Assembly (NCBI GenBank): GCA_016218705.1
Contig: JACRDC010000064.1
Coordinates: 1-61,424 of the forward strand
DNA: 61,424 nucleotides
Reading direction: 5' to 3'
Source of the DNA: Desulfarculus sp.
GTDB lineage: Bacteria; Desulfobacterota; Desulfarculia; Desulfarculales; Desulfarculaceae
The notes under the pieces were generated by a model. The model saw only the letters and a list, made by a program, of their open reading frames with translations. It was not told the DNA's origin and ran no database searches. The first letter of the stretch is position 1, and each line of letters starts with the position of its first letter. Shown here piece by piece: positions 1 through 6,783 of this stretch. A program made the position numbers and the translations under genes.

Positions 1-62
1 CCAAAATGCGCCTCTAAAAACCGCATCTTCCGAACCTCCTGCAACAGCTCTGTCCGCCTCAT
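1..62 (-). CDS. Transposase, N-terminal fragment (cut by window edge)
   Basis: Reading leftward from an ATG at 62-60, the visible peptide begins MRRTELLQEVRKMRFLEA, with GGAGGTG about eight bases upstream as ribosome binding site. This opening resembles transposases of the ISNCY/IS1202-type group, whose first residues precede a helix-turn-helix. Only about 20 codons are inside the window, so the family call rests on a short match plus the repeat structure of the adjacent end. Whether the rest is intact is unknown. Confidence 0.5.
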   Translation of the reverse strand, partial: MRRTELLQEVRKMRFLEAHF

Positions 63-139
63 CGGGGCACCTCCATGGACCCCAACTCAAACCGGACAAC
101 TCATGTGCTACAAGTCCGGACAGTTTATGTGTCAGCTAC
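1..139 (-). mobile_element. Terminal part of an insertion sequence (ISNCY/IS1202-like)
   Basis: The start of a transposase-like gene (62 down to 1, minus strand) lies beside a short non-coding end. That end carries two direct repeats of the form CCGGACA-N4-ATGTG at 92-107 and 116-131, exactly 24 bases apart. Repeated subterminal motifs of this kind are common transposase binding sites. The element runs off the left edge, so its far end and target duplication cannot be seen. The outer boundary near 139 is inferred from where the repeats stop, just before a hairpin that seems to belong to the next gene. Confidence 0.6.
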
Positions 140-140
140 A

Positions 141-169
141 TGTCCCTGGCCAAGGGCTTGCCAGGGACA
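141..169. other. Perfect hairpin upstream of mce
   Basis: Arms TGTCCCTGGC (141-150) and GCCAGGGACA (160-169) form a perfect 10-bp stem with a 9-base loop, between the insertion-sequence end and the epimerase gene. There is no T-run, so it could be an operator, a leader structure or part of a repeat. It lies about 95 bases before the mce start codon. Confidence 0.4.
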
Positions 170-262
170 GCCGCAGACCCTAATATAGGTAAATGGCCCC
201 AGCCGGGGCTGGCGTATAGGCGCGTCCCCGGCCCCACCCCCAGCACCGATGAGGAATTGACA

Positions 263-670
263 ATGAAAATCAAGCGGCTGGCCCACATTGGCGTGGCGGT
301 GAAGGACATCGCCGAGGTAGCCAAGGTCTACACCGAGTTCCTGCCCCTGGAGCTGGCCAGCACCAGCGACGTGGGCGAGCTCAAGACCGGCTTCCTGCCC
401 GTGGGCGACACCTCCATCGAGCTGGTCATGAGCACCACCCCCGAGGGCATCATGGCCAAGTACGTGGAGAAGAAGGGCGAGGGCGTGCACCACCTGGCCT
501 TCGAGGTGGATGACGTGGCCCAAGCCATCGAGGAGCTCAAGGCCAAGGGCGTGCCGCTCACCAGCGACGCCCCCCGCCCGGGGGCCCACGGCAGCAAGGT
601 GGTCTTCATCCATCCCAAGGCCACCCGGGGCGTGCTCATCGAGCTGGTGGAGTACGCGCAAGGGCATTAG
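263..670 (+). CDS. mce: Methylmalonyl-CoA epimerase
   Basis: Interconverts (S)- and (R)-methylmalonyl-CoA in the cytoplasm so that the B12 mutase can use the product of propionyl-CoA carboxylation. The 135-residue protein is a single vicinal-oxygen-chelate (glyoxalase-fold) unit of usual family length. The expected metal ligands are visible: His8 in LAHIGVAV, Glu53 in TSIELV, His76/77 in GVHHLAFEV and Glu127 in LIELVEY. I chose the ATG at 263 because GAGGAA lies just upstream and the longer reading frame from 140 adds a non-conserved leader. The other methylmalonyl-CoA genes are at 53.5-61 kb, so the epimerase is separated from its pathway operon and stands as a single gene followed by a hairpin-string repeat. 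Confidence 0.93.
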   Translation: MKIKRLAHIGVAVKDIAEVAKVYTEFLPLELASTSDVGELKTGFLPVGDTSIELVMSTTPEGIMAKYVEKKGEGVHHLAFEVDDVAQAIEELKAKGVPLTSDAPRPGAHGSKVVFIHPKATRGVLIELVEYAQGH

Positions 671-681
671 GCGGCTTTTCC

Positions 682-787
682 GCGATCAAGGCCATCCATG
701 GCCTTGATCGCCTATCGGCCGGGCAAAAACGTGGTTTTGCCCGGCCTCCCGGGCGCTGGCGCGCCCGGCGGGCCATCCATGGCCCGC
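682..787. repeat. Hairpin-string repeat, copy A1
   Basis: Four perfect hairpins in a row within 106 bases. H1: GCGATCAAGGCC (682-693) pairs with 700-711, loop ATCCAT. H2: GGCCGGGCAAAA (717-728) pairs with 735-746. H3: CCGGGCGC (749-756) pairs with 761-768. H4: GCGGGCC (768-774) pairs with 781-787, again with loop ATCCAT. H1 starts 12 bases after the mce stop codon. A second copy of H1-H3 lies at 13025-13111. The remaining gap before nifU (788-928) holds a GCTGACGTCAGC palindrome but no gene. Confidence 0.8.
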
Positions 788-928
788 GTGAGGCTGACGT
801 CAGCGCCAGGCCTGAATATAGCAGCGGACCGTGAATGCACGGGCCGTGGAGCTTATGGCTCGTTCCCGCCGCGCAAAGGCGTTACTCGATATTCCCGGGC
901 CGCCAGGCCCGCCAATTAGGAGACGAAC

Positions 929-1777
929 ATGTGGGAGTACACTGACAAGGTCAAGAAGTACTTCACCGAGCCGGTGAACGTGGGCGAGGTGGAGAACCCC
1001 GACGGCGTGGGCGAGGTGGGCTCCCTGGCCTGCGGCGACGCGCTCAAGCTCACCTTCAAACTGGACGAGAAAGGCCGCATCGCCGACGCCAAGTTCCAGA
1101 CCTTCGGCTGCGCCTCGGCGATCGCCTCTAGCTCCGCCCTCACCGAGATGATAAAGGGCATGACCCTGGAGCAGGCCTCCAAGATCACCAACAAGGACAT
1201 CGCCGCCTTTTTGGGCGGCCTGCCGCCCGAGAAGATGCACTGCTCGGTGATGGGCGAGCAGGCGCTGACCGCCGCCATCCGCAACTATCAGGGCCTGGAG
1301 CCCCTGCCCTCCGAAGAGGGCGAGGTGGTCTGCGAGTGCTTCGGGGTCACCGACAAGGAGATCGAGAAGGTGGCCCGCAACAACAACCTGCACACGGTGG
1401 AGGAGATCACCAACTTCACCAAGGCCGGCGGCGGCTGTGGCAAGTGCGTGGACAAGATCGAGGAGCTGCTGGCCAAGATATGGTCCACGGCGGCCCCCAC
1501 CCAGGCGGCGCCTATTCAGCCCCCCAAGAAGAAGCTCACCAACATCCAGAAGATGAAGCTGATCGAGGAGACCCTGGAGCGCGAGGTGCGCCCGGCGCTG
1601 AAGGCCGACGGCGGCGGCATCGAGCTGATAGACATCGCCGGCGACGTGGTGCAGGTCTCCCTGCGCGGCACCTGCTCCTCCTGCGCCGCCAGCCAGGCCA
1701 CGCTGTCCCAGTTCGTGCAGACCAAGCTGAGGGAGTTCGTAACCCCCGAGTTGGTCGTGGAGGAGGTGAAGCCGTGA
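929..1777 (+). CDS. nifU: NifU-type Fe-S cluster scaffold protein
   Basis: Scaffold on which [2Fe-2S] and [4Fe-4S] clusters are built with sulfur from the cysteine desulfurase encoded next. At 282 residues it has the full three-domain NifU layout. An IscU-like N-terminal domain carries Cys35, Cys61 and Cys105. A central ferredoxin-like [2Fe-2S] domain carries Cys135, Cys137, Cys170 and Cys173. A C-terminal Nfu domain has the CSSC pair at 249-252. TAGGAGAC precedes the ATG. The stop overlaps the nifS start. No nitrogenase genes are visible, so a general Fe-S role is inferred; the many FeS proteins in this window would need it. Confidence 0.94.
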   Translation: MWEYTDKVKKYFTEPVNVGEVENPDGVGEVGSLACGDALKLTFKLDEKGRIADAKFQTFGCASAIASSSALTEMIKGMTLEQASKITNKDIAAFLGGLPPEKMHCSVMGEQALTAAIRNYQGLEPLPSEEGEVVCECFGVTDKEIEKVARNNNLHTVEEITNFTKAGGGCGKCVDKIEELLAKIWSTAAPTQAAPIQPPKKKLTNIQKMKLIEETLEREVRPALKADGGGIELIDIAGDVVQVSLRGTCSSCAASQATLSQFVQTKLREFVTPELVVEEVKP

Positions 1778-2982
1778 GCCATCACAAGGTCGTGTACCTG
1801 GACAACAACGCCACCAGCCAGACCGCGCCCGAGGTGGTGGCGGCCATGCTGCCCTTCTTTGGCGAGCTTTACGGCAACCCCAGCTCCATGCACACCTTCG
1901 GCGGCCAGGTCAAGGCCCACCTGGACCAGGCCCGCCAGCGGGTGGCCGATCTCTTGGGCTGCTCCCCCGAGGAGATCATCTTCACCTCCTGCGGCACCGA
2001 GAGCGACAACACCGCCATCATGGCCGCCCTGCGCTCCTTCCCGGGTAAGCGCCACGTGGTCACCACTCGCGTGGAACACCCGGCGGTCCTGAACTTCTGC
2101 CAGGACCTGGCCCGCCGGGGCCACGAGGTCACCTTCTTGCCCGTGGACCGCCAGGGCAACCTGGACCTGAACCAGGTGGAGGACTCCATCCGCGACGACA
2201 CGGCGCTGGTCAGCGTGATGTGGGCCAACAACGAGACCGGCGTCATCTTCCCGGTGGAGCAAATCGCGGCCATGGCCAAGGCCAAGGGCGCCGTGTTCCA
2301 CACCGACGCCGTGCAGGCCGTGGGCAAGGTGCCCATCAGCCTCAAGGACACCCAGATAGACATGCTGGCGCTCTCGGGCCACAAGCTGCACACCCCCAAG
2401 GGCGTGGGCGTGCTCTACGTGCGCAAGGGCACCCCCTTCGTGGCCTACGTCATGGGCGGGCACCAGGAGCACGGCCGCCGGGCCGGCACCGAGAACGTGC
2501 CCTACATCGTGGGCTTGGGGCGCGCCTGCGAACTGGCCCGCCAGCGCATGGTGGACGAGAACACCCGGGTCAAGGGCCTGCGCGACCGCCTGGAAGAGGG
2601 GCTGCTCAAGGTCGAGGCCACCATGGTCAACGGCGACCCCAACCGGAGGCTGCCCAACACCTCCTCGGTGAGCTTCGAGTACGTGGAGGGCGAGTCCATC
2701 CTCCTGATGCTCTCCGACCTGGGCATCTGCGCCAGCAGTGGCAGCGCCTGCACCTCGGGTTCCCTGGAGCCCAGCCATGTACTCAGGGCCATGGGCGTGC
2801 CCTTCACGGCGGCCCACGGCTCCATCCGCTTCTCGCTGTCCTACTACAGCACCGGCGAGGAGATTGACCACGTGCTCAAGCACATGCCGGGCATCATCGA
2901 GCGCCTGCGCAAGATCTCGCCCTTCTGGCAGAAGTACAAGACCAGCAAGGCCTGCGCCACGCCAGGCTACGTGGAGCCTTAA
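1774..2982 (+). CDS. nifS: NifS-type cysteine desulfurase
   Basis: PLP enzyme that converts cysteine to alanine and passes the persulfide sulfur to NifU. The GTG start at 1774 overlaps the nifU stop (GTGA) and is preceded by GGAGGAGG, implying translational coupling. An upstream extension in this frame is only the shadow of nifU. The 402-residue product has the PLP lysine in SGHKLHTPKG (Lys204), the His-Thr-Asp context HTDAVQAVGK, and the catalytic loop cysteine Cys326 in SSGSACTSGS. Length and motifs fit the NifS/IscS class I family. The gene is followed after 8 bases by a five-hairpin repeat. Confidence 0.94.
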   Translation: MSHHKVVYLDNNATSQTAPEVVAAMLPFFGELYGNPSSMHTFGGQVKAHLDQARQRVADLLGCSPEEIIFTSCGTESDNTAIMAALRSFPGKRHVVTTRVEHPAVLNFCQDLARRGHEVTFLPVDRQGNLDLNQVEDSIRDDTALVSVMWANNETGVIFPVEQIAAMAKAKGAVFHTDAVQAVGKVPISLKDTQIDMLALSGHKLHTPKGVGVLYVRKGTPFVAYVMGGHQEHGRRAGTENVPYIVGLGRACELARQRMVDENTRVKGLRDRLEEGLLKVEATMVNGDPNRRLPNTSSVSFEYVEGESILLMLSDLGICASSGSACTSGSLEPSHVLRAMGVPFTAAHGSIRFSLSYYSTGEEIDHVLKHMPGIIERLRKISPFWQKYKTSKACATPGYVEP

Positions 2983-2990
2983 TGTAGGTC

Positions 2991-3148
2991 GGCGAAAGCC
3001 TTCCGTGGCTTTCGCCTCTTGCGCTTGCCAAAAGTAAATTTTGGCAAGCTTCCGAAATCGCGCCAAACAGGATTTTGGCGCGATTTCGGGCGGGCCGTCC
3101 TGGCCCGCCACCCAGGAGCCTGTCCGAGCAGTACCGCGACATGCTCCT
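2991..3148. repeat. Hairpin-string repeat, copy B1
   Basis: Five hairpins in tandem just after the nifS stop. H1 GGCGAAAGCC/GGCTTTCGCC (2991-3016). H2 GCTTGCCAAAA/TTTTGGCAAGC (3023-3049, loop GTAAA). H3 CCGAAATCGCGCCAAA with its 16-bp partner (3052-3089). H4 GGCGGGCC/GGCCCGCC (3089-3109, loop GTCCT). H5 AGGAGC...GCTCCT with an inner TGTC/GACA (3114-3148). A reverse-oriented copy of the same length class is at 38884-39041. The order of hairpins and the loop sequences are the same while stems differ by paired changes. Confidence 0.85.
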
Positions 3149-3232
3149 GGATCAGCGGACATACCCGCCGGGGCCCACCTTGGACAAGGCCGGCCCCGGC
3201 GCCCCGCCCACTCCAGCCCGGGAGGCCTGGCC

Positions 3233-4171
3233 ATGCGAGCAAGGCGCTTTGCGATCAGTGCGTTGGTCCTGGCGGCGGCCCTGGCCCTGCCGCCCGCCCC
3301 GGCCCTGGCCCTGGGGCGCCTCTTTCCGGCCGACAACATCTGGAACACCTCCGTGCGCGGCCTGCCGGTGCACGCCCGCTCCACGGCCTACGTGGACAGC
3401 ATTGGCGCCGGCGAGGGCCTGCACCCAGACTTCGGCTCCGGCCTGTGGGAGGGGCGGGCCATCGGCTTCCCCTGGAACGAGGTGGGCGCCGGCCAGGCCA
3501 AGGTGAACATCAGCTTCTATTACCCCGGCGAGTCCGACCCCGGCCCCTACCCCATCCCCCCCGGCGCGGCCATCGAGGGCGGCTCCGACCGCCACTTGCT
3601 CCTGGTGGACCACTCCACCAACCAGCTCTACGAGGTCTACGACGCCCAGCACAACGCCGACGGCTCCTGGTCGGCGGGCTCGGGGGCGGTGTGGGACCTG
3701 GGCTCCAATGCGCTCAGGCCCGCCGGCTGGACCAGCGCCGACGCCGCCGGCTTGCCCCTTTTGCCCGGCCTGGTGCGCTACGAAGAGGTCGCCGCCGGCT
3801 ACATCGGCCACGCCCTGCGCTTCACCGTCCCCGACACCAGCCCGGACTGGGTCTGGCCGGCCCGCCACCAGGCCTCGGACTCGGGTGATTCCAGCCTGCC
3901 GCCCATGGGCCAGCGCTTCCGCCTCAAGAGCGGCTTCGACACCGCGGGCTTCGCCGCCCCGGTGCGGGTTATTCTGGAGGCGCTGAAGGAGTACGGCATG
4001 ATGGTGGCCGACAACGGCGGCCCCTGGTACATCAGCGGCGCCCCGGACTCGCGCTGGAACGACGACGTGCTGGTCAACCAACTGCGCCAGGTGCCGGGCA
4101 GCGCCTTCGAGGCCGTGGACGTCTCCTCGCTGATGATAAACCCCGACTCGGCGCAGGCCCGCCAGCCCTAA
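3233..4171 (+). CDS. Secreted protein of unknown function
   Basis: A 312-residue protein that starts with a clear Sec signal peptide: MRARRF, a hydrophobic alanine/leucine stretch, then an Ala-Leu-Ala cleavage region near residue 24. The mature part is rich in Trp, Gly and Pro. It has strikingly regular segments such as SDPGPYPIPPGA, DRHLLLVDHSTNQLYEVYDA, GLVRYEEVAAGYIGHALRF and WYISGAPDSRWNDD. I have a sense of related secreted proteins in soil bacteria but know no assigned function. GGGAGG precedes the ATG at 3233. A longer frame from 3041 runs through the hairpin repeat and is rejected. The exported location and Trp-rich motifs would fit a polysaccharide or surface-binding protein, but that is only a guess. 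Confidence 0.8.
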   Translation: MRARRFAISALVLAAALALPPAPALALGRLFPADNIWNTSVRGLPVHARSTAYVDSIGAGEGLHPDFGSGLWEGRAIGFPWNEVGAGQAKVNISFYYPGESDPGPYPIPPGAAIEGGSDRHLLLVDHSTNQLYEVYDAQHNADGSWSAGSGAVWDLGSNALRPAGWTSADAAGLPLLPGLVRYEEVAAGYIGHALRFTVPDTSPDWVWPARHQASDSGDSSLPPMGQRFRLKSGFDTAGFAAPVRVILEALKEYGMMVADNGGPWYISGAPDSRWNDDVLVNQLRQVPGSAFEAVDVSSLMINPDSAQARQP

Positions 4172-4198
4172 TCCGAAAGGCCAAGCAACCAGCCCGCC

Positions 4199-5146
4199 AT
4201 GCCCACATCCCCCCTCGATCTGGCCCTCTCCACCTCCTGGCTGGCCAAGGATGCCGTTAGCGGCGCGGCCCTGGCCCAGGCCGTGCAGGAGACCGGCCTG
4301 AGCCGCCTGGAGTTGGAGTACCGCCTGAGCGTCCCGCTCTTGGCCGAGTTGCGCCGCGAACTTAAGCCCCGGGGGATCAGCGTGGGCAGCGTGCACAACT
4401 ATTGCCCTTTCCCCAGCGAGTACGCCGGCCTGCTGGAACCCAGCGGCGACCTGTTCAACCTGGCCGCCAGCGACCCGGACCAACGCCGCCGGGCCGTGGA
4501 GCACACCACGGGCAGCCTGGAGCTGGCCAGCGACCTGGAGGCCGGCGCCGTGGTGCTGCACCTGGGCTGGCTGCCCGAACTCAAGGACCAGGCCATCACC
4601 GGTCAGGCCGCCCGCCTGGGCCGGCTCACCCCGGAGCTGGCCGCCGCCCGCGAGCTGCGCCTGGCCGCCTCGCCCCGGCTGCTGGACGCCATGAGCTTCA
4701 GCCTGGAGCCCCTCTTGGAACGGGCCGCGCCCCTGGGGGTGCGCCTGGGCCTGGAGAACCGCTTCCATCTCTTCCAGGCCCCCACCCTGGAGGAGACCCT
4801 GGCCCTGTTGCATCGCTTCGCCGGCGCGCCCCTGGGCTACTGGCACGACACCGGCCACGCCCGCCACCGCGAGCTGGCCGGGCTCAACCCGGCAAGCGCC
4901 TACCTGGAGCGCCTGGGGCCTTGGCTGCTGGGCTGCCATTTGCACGACATCAAGGGCGTGGAGGACCACATCCCGCCGGGCCAAGGCGACTTGGATTGGC
5001 CGGCCCTGGCCCCCCTCCTGGCCCCAGCCGCCCACCTGGTCATCGAGCTGCGCCCCGGGCCTTCGCCCCGCCAGGTGGCGGAATCGGCCCGCCTGCTGGA
5101 AGGGGTGCTGGCCGCCGCCCGCGCCGCGCGGGAACAGGGAAAATGA
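4199..5146 (+). CDS. Sugar phosphate isomerase/epimerase-like TIM-barrel protein
   Basis: A 315-residue member of the xylose-isomerase-like/AP-endonuclease-2 barrel superfamily. Typical elements are an early SRLELEYRL strand, SVHNYCPFPSEYA, VLHLGWLP, a metal-site glutamate in GVRLGLENRF, the His pair in GYWHDTGHARHRE, HLHDIKG, and a terminal VIELRPG. The metal ligands Glu, Asp, His, Glu in this order argue for an active metal-dependent isomerase or hydrolase. The substrate cannot be read from the sequence. Its stop overlaps the next start (ATGA), so it is made together with the MocA-YqeC fusion, an unusual partner that may hint at a cofactor-related role. Confidence 0.8.
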   Translation: MPTSPLDLALSTSWLAKDAVSGAALAQAVQETGLSRLELEYRLSVPLLAELRRELKPRGISVGSVHNYCPFPSEYAGLLEPSGDLFNLAASDPDQRRRAVEHTTGSLELASDLEAGAVVLHLGWLPELKDQAITGQAARLGRLTPELAAARELRLAASPRLLDAMSFSLEPLLERAAPLGVRLGLENRFHLFQAPTLEETLALLHRFAGAPLGYWHDTGHARHRELAGLNPASAYLERLGPWLLGCHLHDIKGVEDHIPPGQGDLDWPALAPLLAPAAHLVIELRPGPSPRQVAESARLLEGVLAAARAAREQGK

Positions 5147-6501
5147 CCGCCGACCAGGCCTGGTGCGCGGTGTTGGCCGCCGGCCAGGGGGCGCGCTTCG
5201 GCGGGGGCAAGCTATCGGCTGATTTGGCCGGGCGTCCCCTGCTCCGCTGGGCGGTGGACACCGCACTGGCCGCCGGCCTGGAGCGGGTGCTGGTGGTGCT
5301 GGGGGCGGAGGCCGAGGACCTGCGCGCCCTCTTGCCCAGCGACCCCCGCCTGGAGGTGCTGGTCAACCCCCGCCACCAGGAGGGCATGGGCACCTCCCTG
5401 GCTGTAGCCGCCCGGCGGGCGCGAGAGAGTGGGGCCGAGGTGTTGGCGGTGCTCTTGGGCGATCAGCCCTTGGTGGCCCCGGCCACGGTGGCCGCCGTGG
5501 CCCAGGCGGCGTGCACCGCCCCGTCCGGCGCGGCGGCGGCTACAGCCGGCGCCCAGCGGGGGCACCCCGTGGCCTTTACGCGCCGGCACTTCGCGGAACT
5601 GGCCAAACTGGAGGGCGACCAGGGCGGACGCGCCCTGCTGGGACGCCTGGGCCAGGGGGTGGCCTTGCTGCCGGCGGCCCAGGCCAGCCTTGTGGACGTG
5701 GACCGCCCCGCCGACCTGGAACGGGTCAGGGCCTTGTTGGCCCCTGCGGGGCCGGGCCTGGGCCTGGCCCTGGGCCTGGAGGGGCCGGGGCTGTGGGCCA
5801 TGGCCGGCAGCGGCGGCAAGACCAGCCTGCTATATGCCCTGGCCGGGGAGCTGCACGGTCAGGGACGACCGGTGATCCTCACCACCAGCACCCGCATCTA
5901 CCCGCCGCCCGTGGGCGTGGCCCCCCAGACCTGGCTGCTGGGCCAGGAAACACCGGAGATCGCCCAACTGGAGCAGCGCCTGGCCCCTGGGCAGCCCCTG
6001 TGCCTGGCCCAGGGCCGCCAGGCCGACGGCAAGCTCCAGGGCCTGGCCCCGGCCCAACTGGCGGCCCTGCTCACGGTGCCCGGGCTGTGGGTGTTCTGCG
6101 AGGCCGACGGCGCCGCCGGGCGGCCCCTCAAGGGCTGGGCCAGCCACGAGCCGGCGCTGGTGGGCCGGGAGCGGGGCTTGATCGTGGTGGCCGGGGCCTC
6201 GGGCCTGGGCCGGCCCCTGGGCCAGCGCTGGGTGCATAGGCCGGAGATGTTTGCCAAGGCCTCCGGCCTGGGGCCGGGCCAGGCCGTGACCCCAATGGCC
6301 TTGGCCCGGGTGCTGGGCGGGGCGGACGGCCCCCTGCGCGGTCTGGCCGCCGGGGCGCGGGCCATGGCGCTCATCAACCAGGCCGAGAGCGCCCCTCCGG
6401 CCCTGTTGCGGGAACTGGGCGCCGCCTTGGAAGGCCAGGGCCGCTGGGACGCGGTGCTCCGCGCCTCGCTGCGCCTGGGCTGGTGGCGGGGCTGCGGCTA
6501 G
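5143..6501 (+). CDS. MocA-YqeC fusion: molybdenum cofactor cytidylyltransferase + selenium-dependent hydroxylase accessory protein
   Basis: Two domains in one 452-residue chain. Residues about 1-200 are a MobA/MocA-type nucleotidyltransferase (VLAAGQGARFGGGKL, LLGDQPLVAP, GHPVAF, SLVDVDRPADL), expected to attach CMP to molybdopterin. Residues about 215-452 match the YqeC family linked to selenium-dependent molybdenum hydroxylases: an ATP-binding-like AGSGGKTSLLYAL, LTTSTRIYPP, FCEADGAAGRPLKGW and a late AMALINQAE. The ATG at 5143 overlaps the preceding stop. Fusion of these two steps suggests that cofactor maturation for a xanthine-dehydrogenase-family enzyme is channelled; the obvious client is the hydroxylase at 41.4-45 kb. 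YqeC function is known mainly from genome association. Confidence 0.88.
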   Translation: MTADQAWCAVLAAGQGARFGGGKLSADLAGRPLLRWAVDTALAAGLERVLVVLGAEAEDLRALLPSDPRLEVLVNPRHQEGMGTSLAVAARRARESGAEVLAVLLGDQPLVAPATVAAVAQAACTAPSGAAAATAGAQRGHPVAFTRRHFAELAKLEGDQGGRALLGRLGQGVALLPAAQASLVDVDRPADLERVRALLAPAGPGLGLALGLEGPGLWAMAGSGGKTSLLYALAGELHGQGRPVILTTSTRIYPPPVGVAPQTWLLGQETPEIAQLEQRLAPGQPLCLAQGRQADGKLQGLAPAQLAALLTVPGLWVFCEADGAAGRPLKGWASHEPALVGRERGLIVVAGASGLGRPLGQRWVHRPEMFAKASGLGPGQAVTPMALARVLGGADGPLRGLAAGARAMALINQAESAPPALLRELGAALEGQGRWDAVLRASLRLGWWRGCG

Positions 6502-6695
6502 TCTTTCTCCACGCTGGCCAGGGCGCTGGAGGCCAGGTTCTTGATGAAGGCCAGGCGCTCGGGGTGGCCCATGTCCTGGCTCTTGGCGCAGGCCAGCACG
6601 TCGTGCAGGGTCTCGTAAAGGACCAGCCAGGTCTCGGCCAGGCGGGGCAGGTCAGTGAAGGCGGGGGAGAGTTGGCGGACCTGGTCGGCGTTCAT
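6498..6695 (-). CDS. Small protein of unknown function (65 residues)
   Basis: Leftward ORF ending in a TAG that overlaps the convergent MocA-YqeC stop by four bases. GCGGAGG precedes its ATG, giving a plausible ribosome binding site. The product, starting MNADQVRQLSPAFTDLPRL, looks like a compact helical protein, has no signal peptide or membrane segment, and contains a single Cys. I recognise no family. It lies downstream of the 3-hydroxyacyl-CoA dehydrogenase terminator, so it would need its own promoter. Its composition fits real protein better than the usual antisense shadows, but it could still be spurious. Confidence 0.5.
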   Translation of the reverse strand: MNADQVRQLSPAFTDLPRLAETWLVLYETLHDVLACAKSQDMGHPERLAFIKNLASSALASVEKD

Positions 6696-6726
6696 GGGGG
6701 GCCTCCGCGAGGGGTGGGGTGATGAA

Positions 6727-6756
6727 AACGGGCCGGGGAACTCTCCCCGGCCCGTT
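6727..6756 (-). terminator. Intrinsic terminator of hbd
   Basis: AACGGGCCGGGGA pairs perfectly with its partner across a short loop. On the minus strand the stem runs into TTTT. It sits 28 bases beyond the stop codon of the leftward 3-hydroxyacyl-CoA dehydrogenase gene. Confidence 0.75.
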
Positions 6757-6783
6757 ATAGCAGACCCTAAAGGCCCCAGTCCA

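Noticed and set aside
1336-1773. 146-codon upstream extension of nifS
   Set aside because: It reads in a shifted frame through nifU, is low complexity, and the conserved NifS N-terminus begins at the GTG at 1774.
929-2982. nifU-nifS as evidence for nitrogen fixation
   Set aside because: No nitrogenase or nif regulatory genes are visible. NifU-type scaffolds serve general Fe-S assembly in many anaerobes.
3152-5266. 704-codon open frame on the minus strand opposite the secreted-protein and isomerase genes
   Set aside because: It is antisense to genes with clear families, has low-complexity Gly/Ala/Gln/His-rich composition, and no recognisable motif. Such long shadows are normal in G+C-rich DNA.
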